Part shown: in pieces, positions 35,335 to 44,377 of the stretch
How the letters are laid out: the number at the start of each line of letters is the position of its first letter
Position numbering within the stretch: position 1 is the stretch's first letter
From: Salinithrix halophila
GTDB taxonomy: Bacteria > Bacillota > Bacilli > Thermoactinomycetales > DSM-45169
Length of the DNA stretch: 64,000 nucleotides
NCBI RefSeq assembly: GCF_042650125.1
Contig: NZ_JBHSAP010000004.1
Coordinates: 118,130-182,129 of the forward strand
Reading direction: 5' to 3'
Notes under the pieces: generated by a model
The model's database searches: none
What the model saw: only the letters and a program-made list of their open reading frames with translations
Told to the model about the DNA's origin: nothing
Made by a program: the position numbers and the translations under genes

Positions 35335-36285
35335 TCAGTCAAACAGCTTGCTGACGGAGAGCTCTTCGTGAACCCGAATAATCGCTTCCCCGATCAGAGG
35401 AGCGACAGAGAGGACACGTATTTTATCCAGCTGCTTCTCTTCAGAGAGGGGAATGGTGTTGGTGATCACCATCTCTTTGATACGGGCATCCCGGATCCGT
35501 TCGACAGCCGGACCGGAAAAAACCGGGTGGGTACAACAGGCGTAAACTTCCTTAGCCCCATAGTCCAGGAGAGCGTTGGCTGCCAGGGAGATCGTACCGG
35601 CGGTATCGATGATATCGTCGATGATAATCGCCCGTTTACCCCGTACATCCCCGACAATGTTCATCACCTCGGCCACATTGGGCTCGGGGCGCCTTTTATC
35701 GATGATAGCGATGGGGGAACCCAGCCGTTCCGCCAATTTCCGCGCACGGATCACACCGCCATGGTCAGGGGAAACCACCACGACGTCATCCAAGGCTTTC
35801 TGCTGGAAATACTCTCCCAGAATCGGAACACCCAGCAGGTGATCGACGGGAATGTCGAAAAAGCCCTGGATCTGGGTCGCGTGCAGATCCATGGTGATGA
35901 TTCGGTCTGCTCCGGCTGTCTCGATCAGATTGGCCACCAGCTTGGAGGTGATCGGGTCCCGGGCTCGAGTCTTCCGGTCCTGACGAGCATACCCGTAATA
36001 GGGGATCACTACATTGATCGTACGGGCAGAAGCCCGTTTCAATGCATCCACCATCACCAACAGTTCCATCAGGTGTTGATTGACCGGGTTGCAGGTGGAT
36101 TGGATCACATATACATCAGAACCGCGGACGCTCTCGTCGAGGCGGACATGGATTTCCCCATCACTGAATTTCCCCACCACGGCATCGCCGAGGGGTACAC
36201 CGATATGATCGGCGATCTGCCTGGCCAATACCGGATTGGAATTGCAGCTGAATACATGCAAGCGCGTCTGTCTCACTGTCGACAT
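35335..36285 (-). CDS. prs: Ribose-phosphate pyrophosphokinase
   Basis: A 316-residue class I PRPP synthase: FSDGEIHVRLDESVRG, GYARQDRK, the Mg2+/ATP site MDLHATQIQGFFDIPVDHL and the PRPP loop VIIDDIIDTAGTI-like segment (AIIIDDIIDTAGTIS). It supplies PRPP to purine, pyrimidine, His and Trp synthesis. I chose the ATG at 36285 after ttgggggaaag. It follows glmU by 25 bp, the standard glmU-prs pair, and lies just before ctc. Confidence 0.97.
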   Translation of the reverse strand: MSTVRQTRLHVFSCNSNPVLARQIADHIGVPLGDAVVGKFSDGEIHVRLDESVRGSDVYVIQSTCNPVNQHLMELLVMVDALKRASARTINVVIPYYGYARQDRKTRARDPITSKLVANLIETAGADRIITMDLHATQIQGFFDIPVDHLLGVPILGEYFQQKALDDVVVVSPDHGGVIRARKLAERLGSPIAIIDKRRPEPNVAEVMNIVGDVRGKRAIIIDDIIDTAGTISLAANALLDYGAKEVYACCTHPVFSGPAVERIRDARIKEMVITNTIPLSEEKQLDKIRVLSVAPLIGEAIIRVHEELSVSKLFD

Positions 36286-36310
36286 CTTTCCCCCAACCCT
36301 CCAGAAGGCA

Positions 36311-37696
36311 TTATTCTCGCCCTTCACGTTTTTGTTTCAGCTTTCGGGCGTATTCCGCTTTGTTGGTTTGCCGCTCGCGGGCGATAGCGAGGGCCTCTTC
36401 GGGTACATCGTCGGTTACGGTGGAACCGGCAGCTACATAGGAGCCTTTACCTACTGTGACAGGAGCAACCAGATTGGCGTTGCATCCGACAAAGGCACCA
36501 TCTTCGACCACGGTCCGATGCTTCCGCTTCCCGTCGTAGTTCACGGTAATCGCTCCACAACTAAAATTGACTTGCTCCCCGATATCGGCATCCCCAACAT
36601 AACTCAGATGGGGAATTTTACTTCCGGCACCGAGGCGGGTATTCTTTACTTCGGCAAAAGCCCCTACCTTAGAGTCCTCCTCCAGACGGCTTCCAGGCCG
36701 GATGTAGGAGAACGGACCGATGGCAGCTCCCTCCTTCAGATCACTGCCAACTAATACCGAATAACGAATTTCTGTACCGTCAGCGACAACCACGTCCGTC
36801 AAATCCGTACAGGGACCGAGGGTGCAATCGGAACCGATCTGAGTGTTGCCCCGAAGGTAGGTCCCCGGCTGGATAACGGTGTCGGGGCCAATAGTCACCC
36901 CAGCATCGATGTAGGTGTTATCGGGGTCTACCACCGTTACCCCGTTCATCATGTGGTTTTTCACAATGCGGCGGCGCATTTCCTTTTCGGCCTGGGCGAG
37001 CTGGACACGGTTGTTGATCCCCTGGGCTTCAGCGGCATCATCCACCGTTTCCGCACGGATCGTCTCCCCGTCCTGTTGCAGAATGGAGATTAGGTCGGGC
37101 AGATAATATTCCCCCTGGGCGTTGTTATTATCGACCCGGGTAAGAGCTTGCCACAGTTTCCGGTTGTCAAAACAGAAAGTGCCGGTGTTCACCTCCGCCA
37201 CTTCCCGTTCTTCAACCGTCGCGTCCTTGTGCTCAACGACCCGGTCAACGCTCCTGTCGGGACGGCGGATAACCCTACCGTACCCAGTCGGGTCCGGGAG
37301 AACGGCTGTCAAGATGGTGGCTGCCGCTCCGGACTCCATATGGTTATCCGTTATACGCTGAAGTGTTTCCTGGGTAAACAAGGGGTGATCACCGTTGAGG
37401 ACCAGGGTCACCCCATCATGCCCTGCCAGGATCGGTTCCGCCTGCATAACAGCATGAGCGGTACCCAGTTGTTTATCCTGGAGAGCGAACCGGACGCGAT
37501 CCCCCAGGTGGTCCCGGATCGATTCGGCATCATGACCGACAATAACCACGGTTTCATGGACCCCTAATTGCTGAAGGTTGTCCACGATATGGTCAATCAT
37601 CGGTTTGCCGCAGACCGGATGCAATACCTTATGCCTGGAAGACTTCATGCGCGTCCCTTTACCAGCAGCCAAGACGACAGCAAACAGGTTTTTCAT
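36311..37696 (-). CDS. glmU: Bifunctional GlmU: N-acetylglucosamine-1-P uridylyltransferase / GlcN-1-P acetyltransferase
   Basis: 461 residues. The N-terminal pyrophosphorylase domain has LAAGKGTRMKS (11-21), and the C-terminal left-handed beta-helix (about 250-455) carries hexapeptide repeats and the KNTRLGAGSKIPHLSYVGDA acetyltransferase region. It makes UDP-GlcNAc for peptidoglycan. It is the first gene of glmU-prs. The 314-bp gap upstream holds only the spoVG terminator and probably the glmU promoter. Confidence 0.97.
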   Translation of the reverse strand: MKNLFAVVLAAGKGTRMKSSRHKVLHPVCGKPMIDHIVDNLQQLGVHETVVIVGHDAESIRDHLGDRVRFALQDKQLGTAHAVMQAEPILAGHDGVTLVLNGDHPLFTQETLQRITDNHMESGAAATILTAVLPDPTGYGRVIRRPDRSVDRVVEHKDATVEEREVAEVNTGTFCFDNRKLWQALTRVDNNNAQGEYYLPDLISILQQDGETIRAETVDDAAEAQGINNRVQLAQAEKEMRRRIVKNHMMNGVTVVDPDNTYIDAGVTIGPDTVIQPGTYLRGNTQIGSDCTLGPCTDLTDVVVADGTEIRYSVLVGSDLKEGAAIGPFSYIRPGSRLEEDSKVGAFAEVKNTRLGAGSKIPHLSYVGDADIGEQVNFSCGAITVNYDGKRKHRTVVEDGAFVGCNANLVAPVTVGKGSYVAAGSTVTDDVPEEALAIARERQTNKAEYARKLKQKREGRE

Positions 37697-37845
37697 GAAA
37701 GAAAAGCACCCCGCATTCGCAAGTCAAAACTCCACAACCGACTATATCCCAAACCCCTAGGTAATGCAAGAATGACGCCCTTTTAAGGGATTGCCAACAA
37801 ATCCATATTAAGGAACAGGAGGCCCTCCAGGATCGGTCTCATCAC

Positions 37846-37875
37846 AAAAGGCCCCGGCGGAGCGGGACCTCTTGT
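37846..37875 (-). terminator. Intrinsic terminator of spoVG
   Basis: aggtcccgc pairs with gccggggcct (with G-U pairs) and is followed by TTTTGTG on the minus strand. It lies about 140 bp after spoVG. Confidence 0.65.
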
Positions 37876-38010
37876 GTGTAATGACAAATTCGAGCGATGG
37901 AGCACCGATTTCCGTCCGATCCAGCCATCCGCTTCTCACTCCCGATACCGAAGAGAGCAGAGCTCACCGGAGGGAAGCAAAGAGAATGGGAGCTGTCTGA
38001 TGAAAAACCC

Positions 38011-38310
38011 TTAGACAGCATTCTCTCCCAATGGGGAACTCAGTTCCTCTGCTTCACTGCCGACACGACGATACTCCTCCAACACTGCCGACTCGATCTT
38101 CTCCCTGGAATCCGGGGAGATGGGGTGCGCGATATCGCGAAACTCCCCGTCGGGTCGGCGCTTGCTGGGCATGGCAACGAACATGCCATTATTGCCGTCG
38201 ATCACCCGAATATCGTGTACGACGAACTCTCCGTCGAACGTGATGGAGGCGATCGCCCTCATCCGGCCTTCACGGCTGACACGACGAAGTCGAACATCCG
38301 TTATTTCCAA
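38011..38310 (-). CDS. spoVG: SpoVG, RNA/DNA-binding septation regulator
   Basis: A 99-residue SpoVG: TDVRLRRVSREGRMRAIASIT, FVVHDIRVIDGNNGMFVAMPSKR and DGEFRDIAHPI are nearly identical to B. subtilis. I chose a TTG start at 38310, because the protein then begins (M)EITDVRL exactly where B. subtilis begins MEVTDVRL; a GTG two codons earlier is possible. SpoVG affects asymmetric septation and many exoproducts. It is alone between two non-coding gaps, with a sigma-H promoter upstream. Confidence 0.96.
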   Translation of the reverse strand: MEITDVRLRRVSREGRMRAIASITFDGEFVVHDIRVIDGNNGMFVAMPSKRRPDGEFRDIAHPISPDSREKIESAVLEEYRRVGSEAEELSSPLGENAV

Positions 38311-38351
38311 CCTCACTCACCACCCATTTCCAGAGATGATGTATTGGACAT

Positions 38352-38376
38352 ATTCTCTATGGGCAGTAATTTTCCT
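38352..38376 (-). promoter_or_regulatory. Sigma-H promoter of spoVG
   Basis: Minus strand AGGAAAA (38370-38376) and GAAT (38352-38355) are 14 bp apart. The B. subtilis spoVG P1 promoter has AGGATTT and GAAT with the same 14-bp distance. The element lies about 40 bp before the start codon. Confidence 0.65.
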
Positions 38377-38412
38377 TCAAGATCTTCCCATCAAAAAGGA
38401 TTTTTTCATGAA

Positions 38413-38787
38413 CTATTCGACAAGAGCGATCGCTTCGATCTCGACGCGCACATTCTTGGGCAGTCGTGAAACCTCTACACAGGATCGAGCGGGCCGGTGT
38501 TCGCTAAAGTAGGAACCGTAAATATCATTCACCCTCTGAAAATCTCCCATGTCAGCCAGATAGATCGTCGTCTTCACGACACGGGAAAGATCGGCGCCCC
38601 CTTCTTCAAGTACCGCCTTTATATTCTCCATGACCCGGTGTGTTTGGGCATCGATGCCTCCTTCGACGAGCTCCCCCGCCGGTGTAAGGGGGATCTGGCC
38701 GGAAGTATAAATGATGTTTCCCGTCCGGATCGCCTGGGAGTAAGGTCCGATCGCCTGTGGTGCCTTATCCGTCTGAATCCGTTCCAT
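38413..38787 (-). CDS. ridA: RidA family 2-iminobutanoate/2-iminopropanoate deaminase (YabJ)
   Basis: A 124-residue RidA: IQTDKAPQAIGPYSQAIRTGNIIYTSGQIPL with the IGPYSQ signature, the catalytic Arg/Asn region near VEVSRLPKNVRVEIEAIALV, and typical length. It deaminates reactive enamine/imine intermediates from PLP enzymes. I chose the ATG at 38787 (gggagg upstream). Its start lies 23 bp inside purR in another frame, so it is translationally coupled to purR, as in the purR-yabJ operon of B. subtilis. Confidence 0.95.
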   Translation of the reverse strand: MERIQTDKAPQAIGPYSQAIRTGNIIYTSGQIPLTPAGELVEGGIDAQTHRVMENIKAVLEEGGADLSRVVKTTIYLADMGDFQRVNDIYGSYFSEHRPARSCVEVSRLPKNVRVEIEAIALVE

Positions 38788-39616
38788 AAAGAAAACCTCC
38801 CTGTCGGAATAAGCTTCCGGGTTCAACTACAATCGTACGACTCTTTACATCCACATCCGTCAGTGTAGCTAAGGAGGCATAATCCTCCACCAGCCGCTCG
38901 TTGACCTGGGTCTCGGCCATAATGCCGACCCCGATCACTTCGGCATGGAATTCCCGCATCAATTCCACAATCCCTTGAACTGTCCCCCCGGCTTTCATAA
39001 AGTCGTCCACCACCAATACCCGACTTCCTTCGGAAAGACTTCGGCGGGAAAGAGAAAGGCTACCCAGCCGCTTGCTGGAACCGGATACGGTGTTGATAGT
39101 GACCACGGAGCCCTCCGTAATTCGGCTGTCCTGGCGGATGATCGCCACCGGAACCCCGAGGAAAGATGCCGTTGAGTAAGCAAGAGGGATTCCTTTCGTT
39201 TCTACGGTTACCACCGCATCGGGACGCCTGTTATGGAAAACGGAAGCCCAAACGCGTCCGATCTCCCGCACCAGGCGGGTATTGCCCAATAAATCCGACA
39301 GATAGAGGTATCCGCCTGGCAGAATCCGATCAGGATTCTCCAACTCCCGACACAAATCCCGTGCCAGCTCTTCCGCTCCCTCTCGAGATGCCATCGGAAT
39401 GTATCGGACCCCGCCTGCGGCTCCCGAAACAGTCTCCAAAAGACCGGACCCTTCTTCTCGAAATACTTCATGGATGATCGCCAAGTCCTCACTGATGGAG
39501 GATTTGGCCGCTTGGTACCGTTCCGCGAAGGCATTGAGAGGAATGAGCTGATGGGGTTTCCCGAGGAGTTGCTGGGTCATATCCACCAACCGGGCACTCC
39601 GTTTCCATTTTTGCAT
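38765..39616 (-). CDS. purR: Purine operon repressor PurR (PRT family)
   Basis: 283 residues. An N-terminal winged helix (about 1-75: SARLVDMTQQLLGKPHQLIPLNAFAERYQAAKSSISEDL) is fused to a phosphoribosyltransferase-like effector domain with the PRPP motif VLVVDDFMKAGGTVQGI (about 200-216). PRPP binding releases PurR from PurBoxes. I chose the ATG at 39616 after cggaggg; the frame continues upstream into ispE without a site. The upstream region carries PurBox sequences, so the gene is probably autoregulated. Confidence 0.96.
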   Translation of the reverse strand: MQKWKRSARLVDMTQQLLGKPHQLIPLNAFAERYQAAKSSISEDLAIIHEVFREEGSGLLETVSGAAGGVRYIPMASREGAEELARDLCRELENPDRILPGGYLYLSDLLGNTRLVREIGRVWASVFHNRRPDAVVTVETKGIPLAYSTASFLGVPVAIIRQDSRITEGSVVTINTVSGSSKRLGSLSLSRRSLSEGSRVLVVDDFMKAGGTVQGIVELMREFHAEVIGVGIMAETQVNERLVEDYASLATLTDVDVKSRTIVVEPGSLFRQGGFLYGTDSDG

Positions 39617-39630
39617 GGTAAAGCCCTCCG

Positions 39631-39682
39631 AAAATCCGAATGGTTTGGAAGGAAATATATCACATTGTTCGGCTTTATTCAA
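39631..39682 (-). promoter_or_regulatory. purR promoter with two inverted PurBoxes
   Basis: Minus strand TTGAAT (39677-39682) and TATATT (39654-39659) are 17 bp apart. Two CCGAA-containing PurBox-like sequences face each other: aaaatccgaatgg on plus (39631-39643) and aataaagccgaacaat on minus (39664-39679). B. subtilis PurR needs such an inverted pair. The promoter begins inside the last codons of ispE. Confidence 0.6.
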
Positions 39683-40550
39683 GCGGGGATCCTTCCAGAC
39701 CCCCCAACATCCGAACGGCATACACCTGGCGGCAAAAACCGCGCAATCCGTTGACCACCCGCCGAACAACCGATTCCTTCTTAACCAGGCCAAAAACCGT
39801 GGGGCCACTGCCGGACATCAGGACGCCGTCCGCACCGAAAGACACCATCCGTTCCTTGAGGAAGCGGACCTTGGGGTAAGCGGGCATCGTCACCCCTTCC
39901 AGGACGTTGGAGAGGTGGGAGCAGACAGAAGGAAAATCCCCCTGGTCTATGGCTTTCAGCATCCCCTCCAAGTTCGGCCTCTCGGCGATCTTTCTCATAT
40001 CCAGCGCCTGAAACACCTCTGCGGTCGAGACCCCATGGGGAGGCTTCGCCAATACCACCCAGCAAGGTGGCGGAGGTGAGAGGGGTGTCAACTTCTCCCC
40101 CCGTCCCCTGGCGATGGCAGTCCCTCCCCGTACACAAAAAGGAACATCAGAACCGAGGGCAAGGCCCAGATCCCCTAGTTCTTCCGGCGAAAGACCCAGA
40201 TCCCACATCGTATTCAACCCGCGCAGTGTGGCGGCGGCATCGGAACTTCCCCCGGCCAGCCCCGCGGCCACTGGAACATGTTTGTGAATGAGGATATGGA
40301 CTCCCTTCTGGATTCCAAACCGTTCTTTAATAAGAGCAGCGGCACGATAAGCCAAGTTCCGATCATCAAAGGGAACAAACCCGGAGGTACTTTCCAGTCG
40401 AATGCCCCCTGAGGTCTCGGTTAGGTCGATGCGGTCGGCCAGGTCGACGGTGGTCATAACCATCTCCAGATCATGGTACCCATCCGGTCGTTTATGTAAG
40501 ACATCCAGCGTCAGATTAATCTTGGCTGGCGCTTTTACAGAGATATCCAA
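39675..40550 (-). CDS. ispE: 4-diphosphocytidyl-2-C-methyl-D-erythritol kinase
   Basis: A 291-residue GHMP kinase of the MEP isoprenoid pathway. KAPAKINLTLDVLHKRPDGYHDLEMVM is at the N-terminus, the ATP loop PVAAGLAGGSSDAAATLRGL lies at about 90-109, and a C-terminal GHMP motif follows (MSGSGPTVFGLV). I chose the TTG at 40550, which follows aggggggcaacagc and gives the family length (289 in B. subtilis); an ATG 16 codons earlier lacks a site. It lies between purR and sspF in the conserved order. Confidence 0.95.
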   Translation of the reverse strand: MDISVKAPAKINLTLDVLHKRPDGYHDLEMVMTTVDLADRIDLTETSGGIRLESTSGFVPFDDRNLAYRAAALIKERFGIQKGVHILIHKHVPVAAGLAGGSSDAAATLRGLNTMWDLGLSPEELGDLGLALGSDVPFCVRGGTAIARGRGEKLTPLSPPPPCWVVLAKPPHGVSTAEVFQALDMRKIAERPNLEGMLKAIDQGDFPSVCSHLSNVLEGVTMPAYPKVRFLKERMVSFGADGVLMSGSGPTVFGLVKKESVVRRVVNGLRGFCRQVYAVRMLGGLEGSPLE

Positions 40551-40679
40551 GCTGTTGCCCCCCTGTCTGCCACCTCGCCGGTCACTCTTTTCTTTCATGA
40601 ATAAAAAAGATTCCATACCATGCTTCGGTTGGCTTTCTTATTGTAACACGTGGCCAACCCCCGTAAAAGCTGAAACAAA

Positions 40680-40707
40680 GACGGCCGGGGAAGGACTCCC
40701 CGGCCGC
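40680..40707 (-). terminator. Intrinsic terminator of sspF
   Basis: cggccgggga / tccccggccg forms a strong hairpin followed by TCTTTGTTTC on the minus strand, about 25 bp after sspF. Confidence 0.8.
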
Positions 40708-40729
40708 AGACCCGCGGTTCGATGTTTGG

Positions 40730-40906
40730 TTATCGGTCTTGGTCGGCCATGCGCTCTTCTGCCAGCTGGATCGCCCGTTTCACCATATTACCGGCATCCC
40801 GTGCCTTGATTCCACCCCAGCCTTCGCGTTGAACCACGTCATAAAAACCCAGTTCTTTGGCTAACTCGACCTTCAAGGCATCCGACATGATCCCCCGTCG
40901 CGCCAA
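40730..40906 (-). CDS. sspF: Small acid-soluble spore protein, alpha/beta type, SspF
   Basis: A 58-residue protein starting at a TTG that follows gggagg by eight bases. It has the alpha/beta SASP pattern LAKELGFYDVVQREGWGGI, then KARDAGNMVKRAI, and is very close to B. subtilis SspF (same length class, EGWGG variant of the GPR protease site). It coats and protects spore DNA. It lies between ispE and nrdB; in B. subtilis it sits between ispE and veg, so nrdBA is the insertion. Confidence 0.93.
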   Translation of the reverse strand: MARRGIMSDALKVELAKELGFYDVVQREGWGGIKARDAGNMVKRAIQLAEERMADQDR

Positions 40907-40941
40907 AAGCCATTCCTCCCTTACAAACCGCGGGCATCCAT

Positions 40942-40968
40942 TAGTATGGGCAAAAGACGAAAGGATTC
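40942..40968 (-). promoter_or_regulatory. Possible sigma-G promoter of sspF
   Basis: Minus strand CATACTA (40942-40948) exactly matches the forespore -10 element. A GAATC resembling the -35 lies 15 bp upstream (40964-40968). SASP genes are sigma-G dependent. Confidence 0.5.
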
Positions 40969-41002
40969 CGCACCCAATCCCTTCCTCTATGACAAGAGTT
41001 CT

Positions 41003-42031
41003 TTACAATTCATCAAAGCCATTATCCACGGAGACTTTGGTGTATTGGCGAGATTTTCCTTCGAAGAAATCCTGTTTGCCTTTGTTGACGTCCTCATAGG
41101 CGACAATCCAGCGCATCGGGTTTTTCCGGTACCCCTCGAAAGGAGGCTCCATGCCCATCTCCCGCACCCGTTTGTTGGTTATAAAGCGAATATATGAACG
41201 AAGATCATCCATGCTGATCCCGTCGAAGCGATCACCGATGATGGTTTCACCCCATCTTGTCTCCAACGCTGCGGCCTGTCGGAAGGTCTCTGAGACAAAA
41301 CGACGGTTGGCCTCATTATCCAGTTCAGGGTTCTCCGTCAACAGCTCCTTAAAAATTTGGGTAAACAGACGGACGTGGAGCTGTTCATCCCGGTTAATGT
41401 AGTTGATCATCGTCGAAGAGGCAACCATCTTTTGATTGCGAGCCAGGTTGTAGAAAAACGCAAACCCGGAGTAAAAGTTGAGCCCTTCCAGGATGATATC
41501 GTAGACAATCGACTCCAGGAATGTCTGGGGGGTGGGATTTTTCGTGAAAGCCTCATACCCCTGTGCGATAAAGTCGTTTCGCTCCCGAAGGACCACATCA
41601 TGCTTCCAATACTCAAAGATCTCATCCTGTTCCCCTTTGGGCACAAGGGAGGACAGGACATAGGAATAGGACTGGTTATGGACCACTTCCTGGAATGAAA
41701 GGACGGACATTAGAGCAGACAGGCTCGAATCGGTCAGATAGTCCGCCACCTTGGCAGAGTAATCGGTCTGTATGGAATCCAGGAAGGCCAGAAGTCCGAT
41801 GATCCGTTTGAACGTATACCGCTCTTCCTCCGACAACCGGGGCCATTGCTTGATATCTTCCGCCATGTTGATTTCGAAGGGAGTCCAGAAATTGGCCAAC
41901 ATGTTTTTGTACATCGGGTAAGCCCAGGGGAATCGGCAGTCATCCCAGTTGAGCACATTGGAGGACCGACCGTTGATAATCCCCGTGCTGGCATTGGGAG
42001 CCGTGACGTCATAGAGCTTGCGTTGTTGCAT
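41003..42031 (-). CDS. nrdB: Ribonucleotide reductase class I, small (radical) subunit
   Basis: A 342-residue R2-like protein. The diiron ligands are seen as D in AFLDSIQ, E and H in SFQEVVHNQSY, E in ILEGLNFYSGF, and E and H in RDEQLHVRLF. The Y of EVVHNQSY aligns with the radical Tyr122 of E. coli NrdB. It makes and keeps the radical needed by NrdA. The ATG at 42031 follows aaaggggtgaaaacg. It is 23 bp behind nrdA and shares its B12-riboswitch/NrdR control. Confidence 0.96.
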   Translation of the reverse strand: MQQRKLYDVTAPNASTGIINGRSSNVLNWDDCRFPWAYPMYKNMLANFWTPFEINMAEDIKQWPRLSEEERYTFKRIIGLLAFLDSIQTDYSAKVADYLTDSSLSALMSVLSFQEVVHNQSYSYVLSSLVPKGEQDEIFEYWKHDVVLRERNDFIAQGYEAFTKNPTPQTFLESIVYDIILEGLNFYSGFAFFYNLARNQKMVASSTMINYINRDEQLHVRLFTQIFKELLTENPELDNEANRRFVSETFRQAAALETRWGETIIGDRFDGISMDDLRSYIRFITNKRVREMGMEPPFEGYRKNPMRWIVAYEDVNKGKQDFFEGKSRQYTKVSVDNGFDEL

Positions 42032-42054
42032 CGTTTTCACCCCTTTCTTCCTGC

Positions 42055-44313
42055 TTAGCTGGAGCAACTTTCGCAGTCAACGATCTCGGAAGAGGTCGAC
42101 CGGGTATAATACGTCGTTTTCAGCCCCAGCCTCCAGGCCGTCAGATGGATATCCAGGAGGTCCTTTGCCTTGATATCGTGCTTCACATACAAGTTAAAGG
42201 ATTGAGACTGGTCGATATGTCGTTGACGAGCGGCGTTTTGGCGTAGGCTCCAGCGCGGATCGATTTCATAGGCCGACTTATAAAACCAGGTCGTCTTCGG
42301 TGACAAATCCGGCGCCGTAACCGGGATGCGATAATTCTTCTTCTCTTCGCTGTACTCCTTCTGGAAGACAGGATCAATCGACGCGGTGCTACCGGCGATC
42401 ACCGAGGTACTACCATTAGGGGCGACTGCCATCAGCCAGCCGTTCCGAATCCCTTCATCCCGGATTGCTTCTCTCAGGGCTTCCCACTTTTCACCGGTAT
42501 ATCCTCGCCGCTCAAAGTAGGCCCCGGTCTCCCACTCACTACCGGAAAACGCTGGATATGCCCCTTTTTCCTCTGCAAGTTCCACTGAGGCGCGGATGGT
42601 CAAGAAGGCAATTTTTTCGTAGAGGGTATCGGCATAATCCACGGCTTCCTCCGACTCCCAGATGATCCCTTGGAGAGCGAGTAGATGGTGCCAGCCGAAT
42701 GTACCCAGACCGATCGCCCGGTATTTTTCATTGGTCAACTTCGCTTGAAGAACCTCAATCGTATTCAGGTCGATCACGTTGTCCAGCATCCGCACCTGGA
42801 TCGGGATCAACCGTTCCAGCACTTCGTCGGGTACAGCTCTGCCCAGATTGATGGAAGACAGATTACAGACCACAAAGTCACCGGGCACCTTGGTAACGAC
42901 GATTTTTCCATCCTCGGTTCGTTCTTCTTCCACGGTGGTGGGACTCATATTTTGCATGATCTCCGAACATAGGTTGGAGGAGTAAATCATACCAGCATGC
43001 TTGTTGGGATTCATCCGGTTGACCTCATCCCGATAGAACATATACGGAGTTCCGGTCTCCAGCTGAGAAATCATAATCCGTTTCATGATCTCAATGGCCG
43101 ACACCGTTTTCCGGGAGAGGTCGGGATGGGCCACACAAGCCTCGTACTTCTCACGGAAAGAACCGGCTCCCCGCTCTTCATCATAAAAGTCCTCCAGAGA
43201 GAAGCCCATCACCCGGCGTACTTCGTGAGGGTCAAATAGGTGCCACTCCTCCCTCTCTTCCACCTTCTCCATGAACAGATCGGGAACGCATACGCCTGTA
43301 AAGATATCATGGGTTCGCAGACGTTCATCTCCATTGTTCAGTTTGGCGTCGAGAAAAGAGAAAATATCCTTATGCCAGAGGTCCAGGTAAGCAGCGATGG
43401 AACCCTGTCGCTGACCCAGCTGATCGACACTGACAGCCGTATTATTCAATTGCTTCATCCAAGGCAGGACGCCGGAACTAATCCCTTTGAACCCCTTGAT
43501 ATCGCTGCCACGGGAGCGAATCTTACCCAGGTAGACACCAAGCCCGCCCCCTCCTTTGGAGAGGGTGGCAACATCCGTGTTACTGTCGTAGATCCCCCTC
43601 AGGGAATCCTCCACTGTGTCGATAAAACAAGAAGATAACTGACCGTAATTCTTCCCTGCATTAGCGAAAGTGGGAGTGGCCACCGTCATATACAGGTTGG
43701 ATAGGGCCCAGTATGCCTCCTTTACCAGCATCACTCTCTGACTACGGGGCTCCCTCGACATCAGAACCATGGCGATAACCAGGAAGCGCTCCTGGGGAAG
43801 CTCGTACACCGCCCCGTCATGATCGCGTGCCAGGTAACGATCAGCCAGCGTTCGTAAGCCGATATATGTAAACAGACGATCTCTTGCCGGCTCAATGGCC
43901 AGCGCTAGTTCGCACATCTCCTCTTCTGTATAAGCTTGTGTCAGTAGTGAGGAATAGATCCCTTTTTGGGTGAGCGTTCGAACCATGGAGGCAAAGTCAC
44001 CGTACCCCTTCGCCGGATCTCCCCCCCGGCTCCTCGCTGCCTCCCGGTACAGGGAACGTACATAGGCTTCTGCAGCCACATAAGTCCAATCAGGAGTATC
44101 CCCACTGATGTTCTCCAGGGCGTTGAGGATCAGGAGGTTGGTCATCTGTTCCTCTGTACAACGCTCTTTCCCCAATAATTCACGTACGGTTTTATCCATA
44201 TAGGAATCTGCATTCAGGTGGGGAAACCGTTCCATCAACTGTTGGATCCATTCCCTCAGTTTCTGTTCCTCCAACGGACGTGTATCTCCCCGTTCCTTCA
44301 GGATCATCGTCAT
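42055..44313 (-). CDS. nrdA: Ribonucleotide reductase class I, large (catalytic) subunit
   Basis: 752 residues. An N-terminal ATP-cone (about 1-85) is followed by the ten-stranded barrel with active-site Cys residues in LSSCFIDTVEDSLRGIY and in SSNLCSEIMQ (about 455). The C-terminal redox pair is in IVDCESCSS. It reduces ribonucleotides to deoxyribonucleotides with O2-dependent NrdB. I chose the ATG at 44313, eight bases after aagggtgg; a GTG four codons earlier is too near the site. The leader carries NrdR boxes, a cobalamin riboswitch and two terminators. Confidence 0.96.
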   Translation of the reverse strand: MTMILKERGDTRPLEEQKLREWIQQLMERFPHLNADSYMDKTVRELLGKERCTEEQMTNLLILNALENISGDTPDWTYVAAEAYVRSLYREAARSRGGDPAKGYGDFASMVRTLTQKGIYSSLLTQAYTEEEMCELALAIEPARDRLFTYIGLRTLADRYLARDHDGAVYELPQERFLVIAMVLMSREPRSQRVMLVKEAYWALSNLYMTVATPTFANAGKNYGQLSSCFIDTVEDSLRGIYDSNTDVATLSKGGGGLGVYLGKIRSRGSDIKGFKGISSGVLPWMKQLNNTAVSVDQLGQRQGSIAAYLDLWHKDIFSFLDAKLNNGDERLRTHDIFTGVCVPDLFMEKVEEREEWHLFDPHEVRRVMGFSLEDFYDEERGAGSFREKYEACVAHPDLSRKTVSAIEIMKRIMISQLETGTPYMFYRDEVNRMNPNKHAGMIYSSNLCSEIMQNMSPTTVEEERTEDGKIVVTKVPGDFVVCNLSSINLGRAVPDEVLERLIPIQVRMLDNVIDLNTIEVLQAKLTNEKYRAIGLGTFGWHHLLALQGIIWESEEAVDYADTLYEKIAFLTIRASVELAEEKGAYPAFSGSEWETGAYFERRGYTGEKWEALREAIRDEGIRNGWLMAVAPNGSTSVIAGSTASIDPVFQKEYSEEKKNYRIPVTAPDLSPKTTWFYKSAYEIDPRWSLRQNAARQRHIDQSQSFNLYVKHDIKAKDLLDIHLTAWRLGLKTTYYTRSTSSEIVDCESCSS

Positions 44314-44377
44314 CCGATTTTCCACCCTTCCTTAGTGGGGGCAACTGCCCCCTTTCTCCACCCTCTTTTCCACTCCA

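Noticed and set aside
38765..39808. Longer form of PurR starting at 39808
   Set aside because: The extra 64 residues lie inside ispE in another frame; a strong ribosome site precedes the ATG at 39616.
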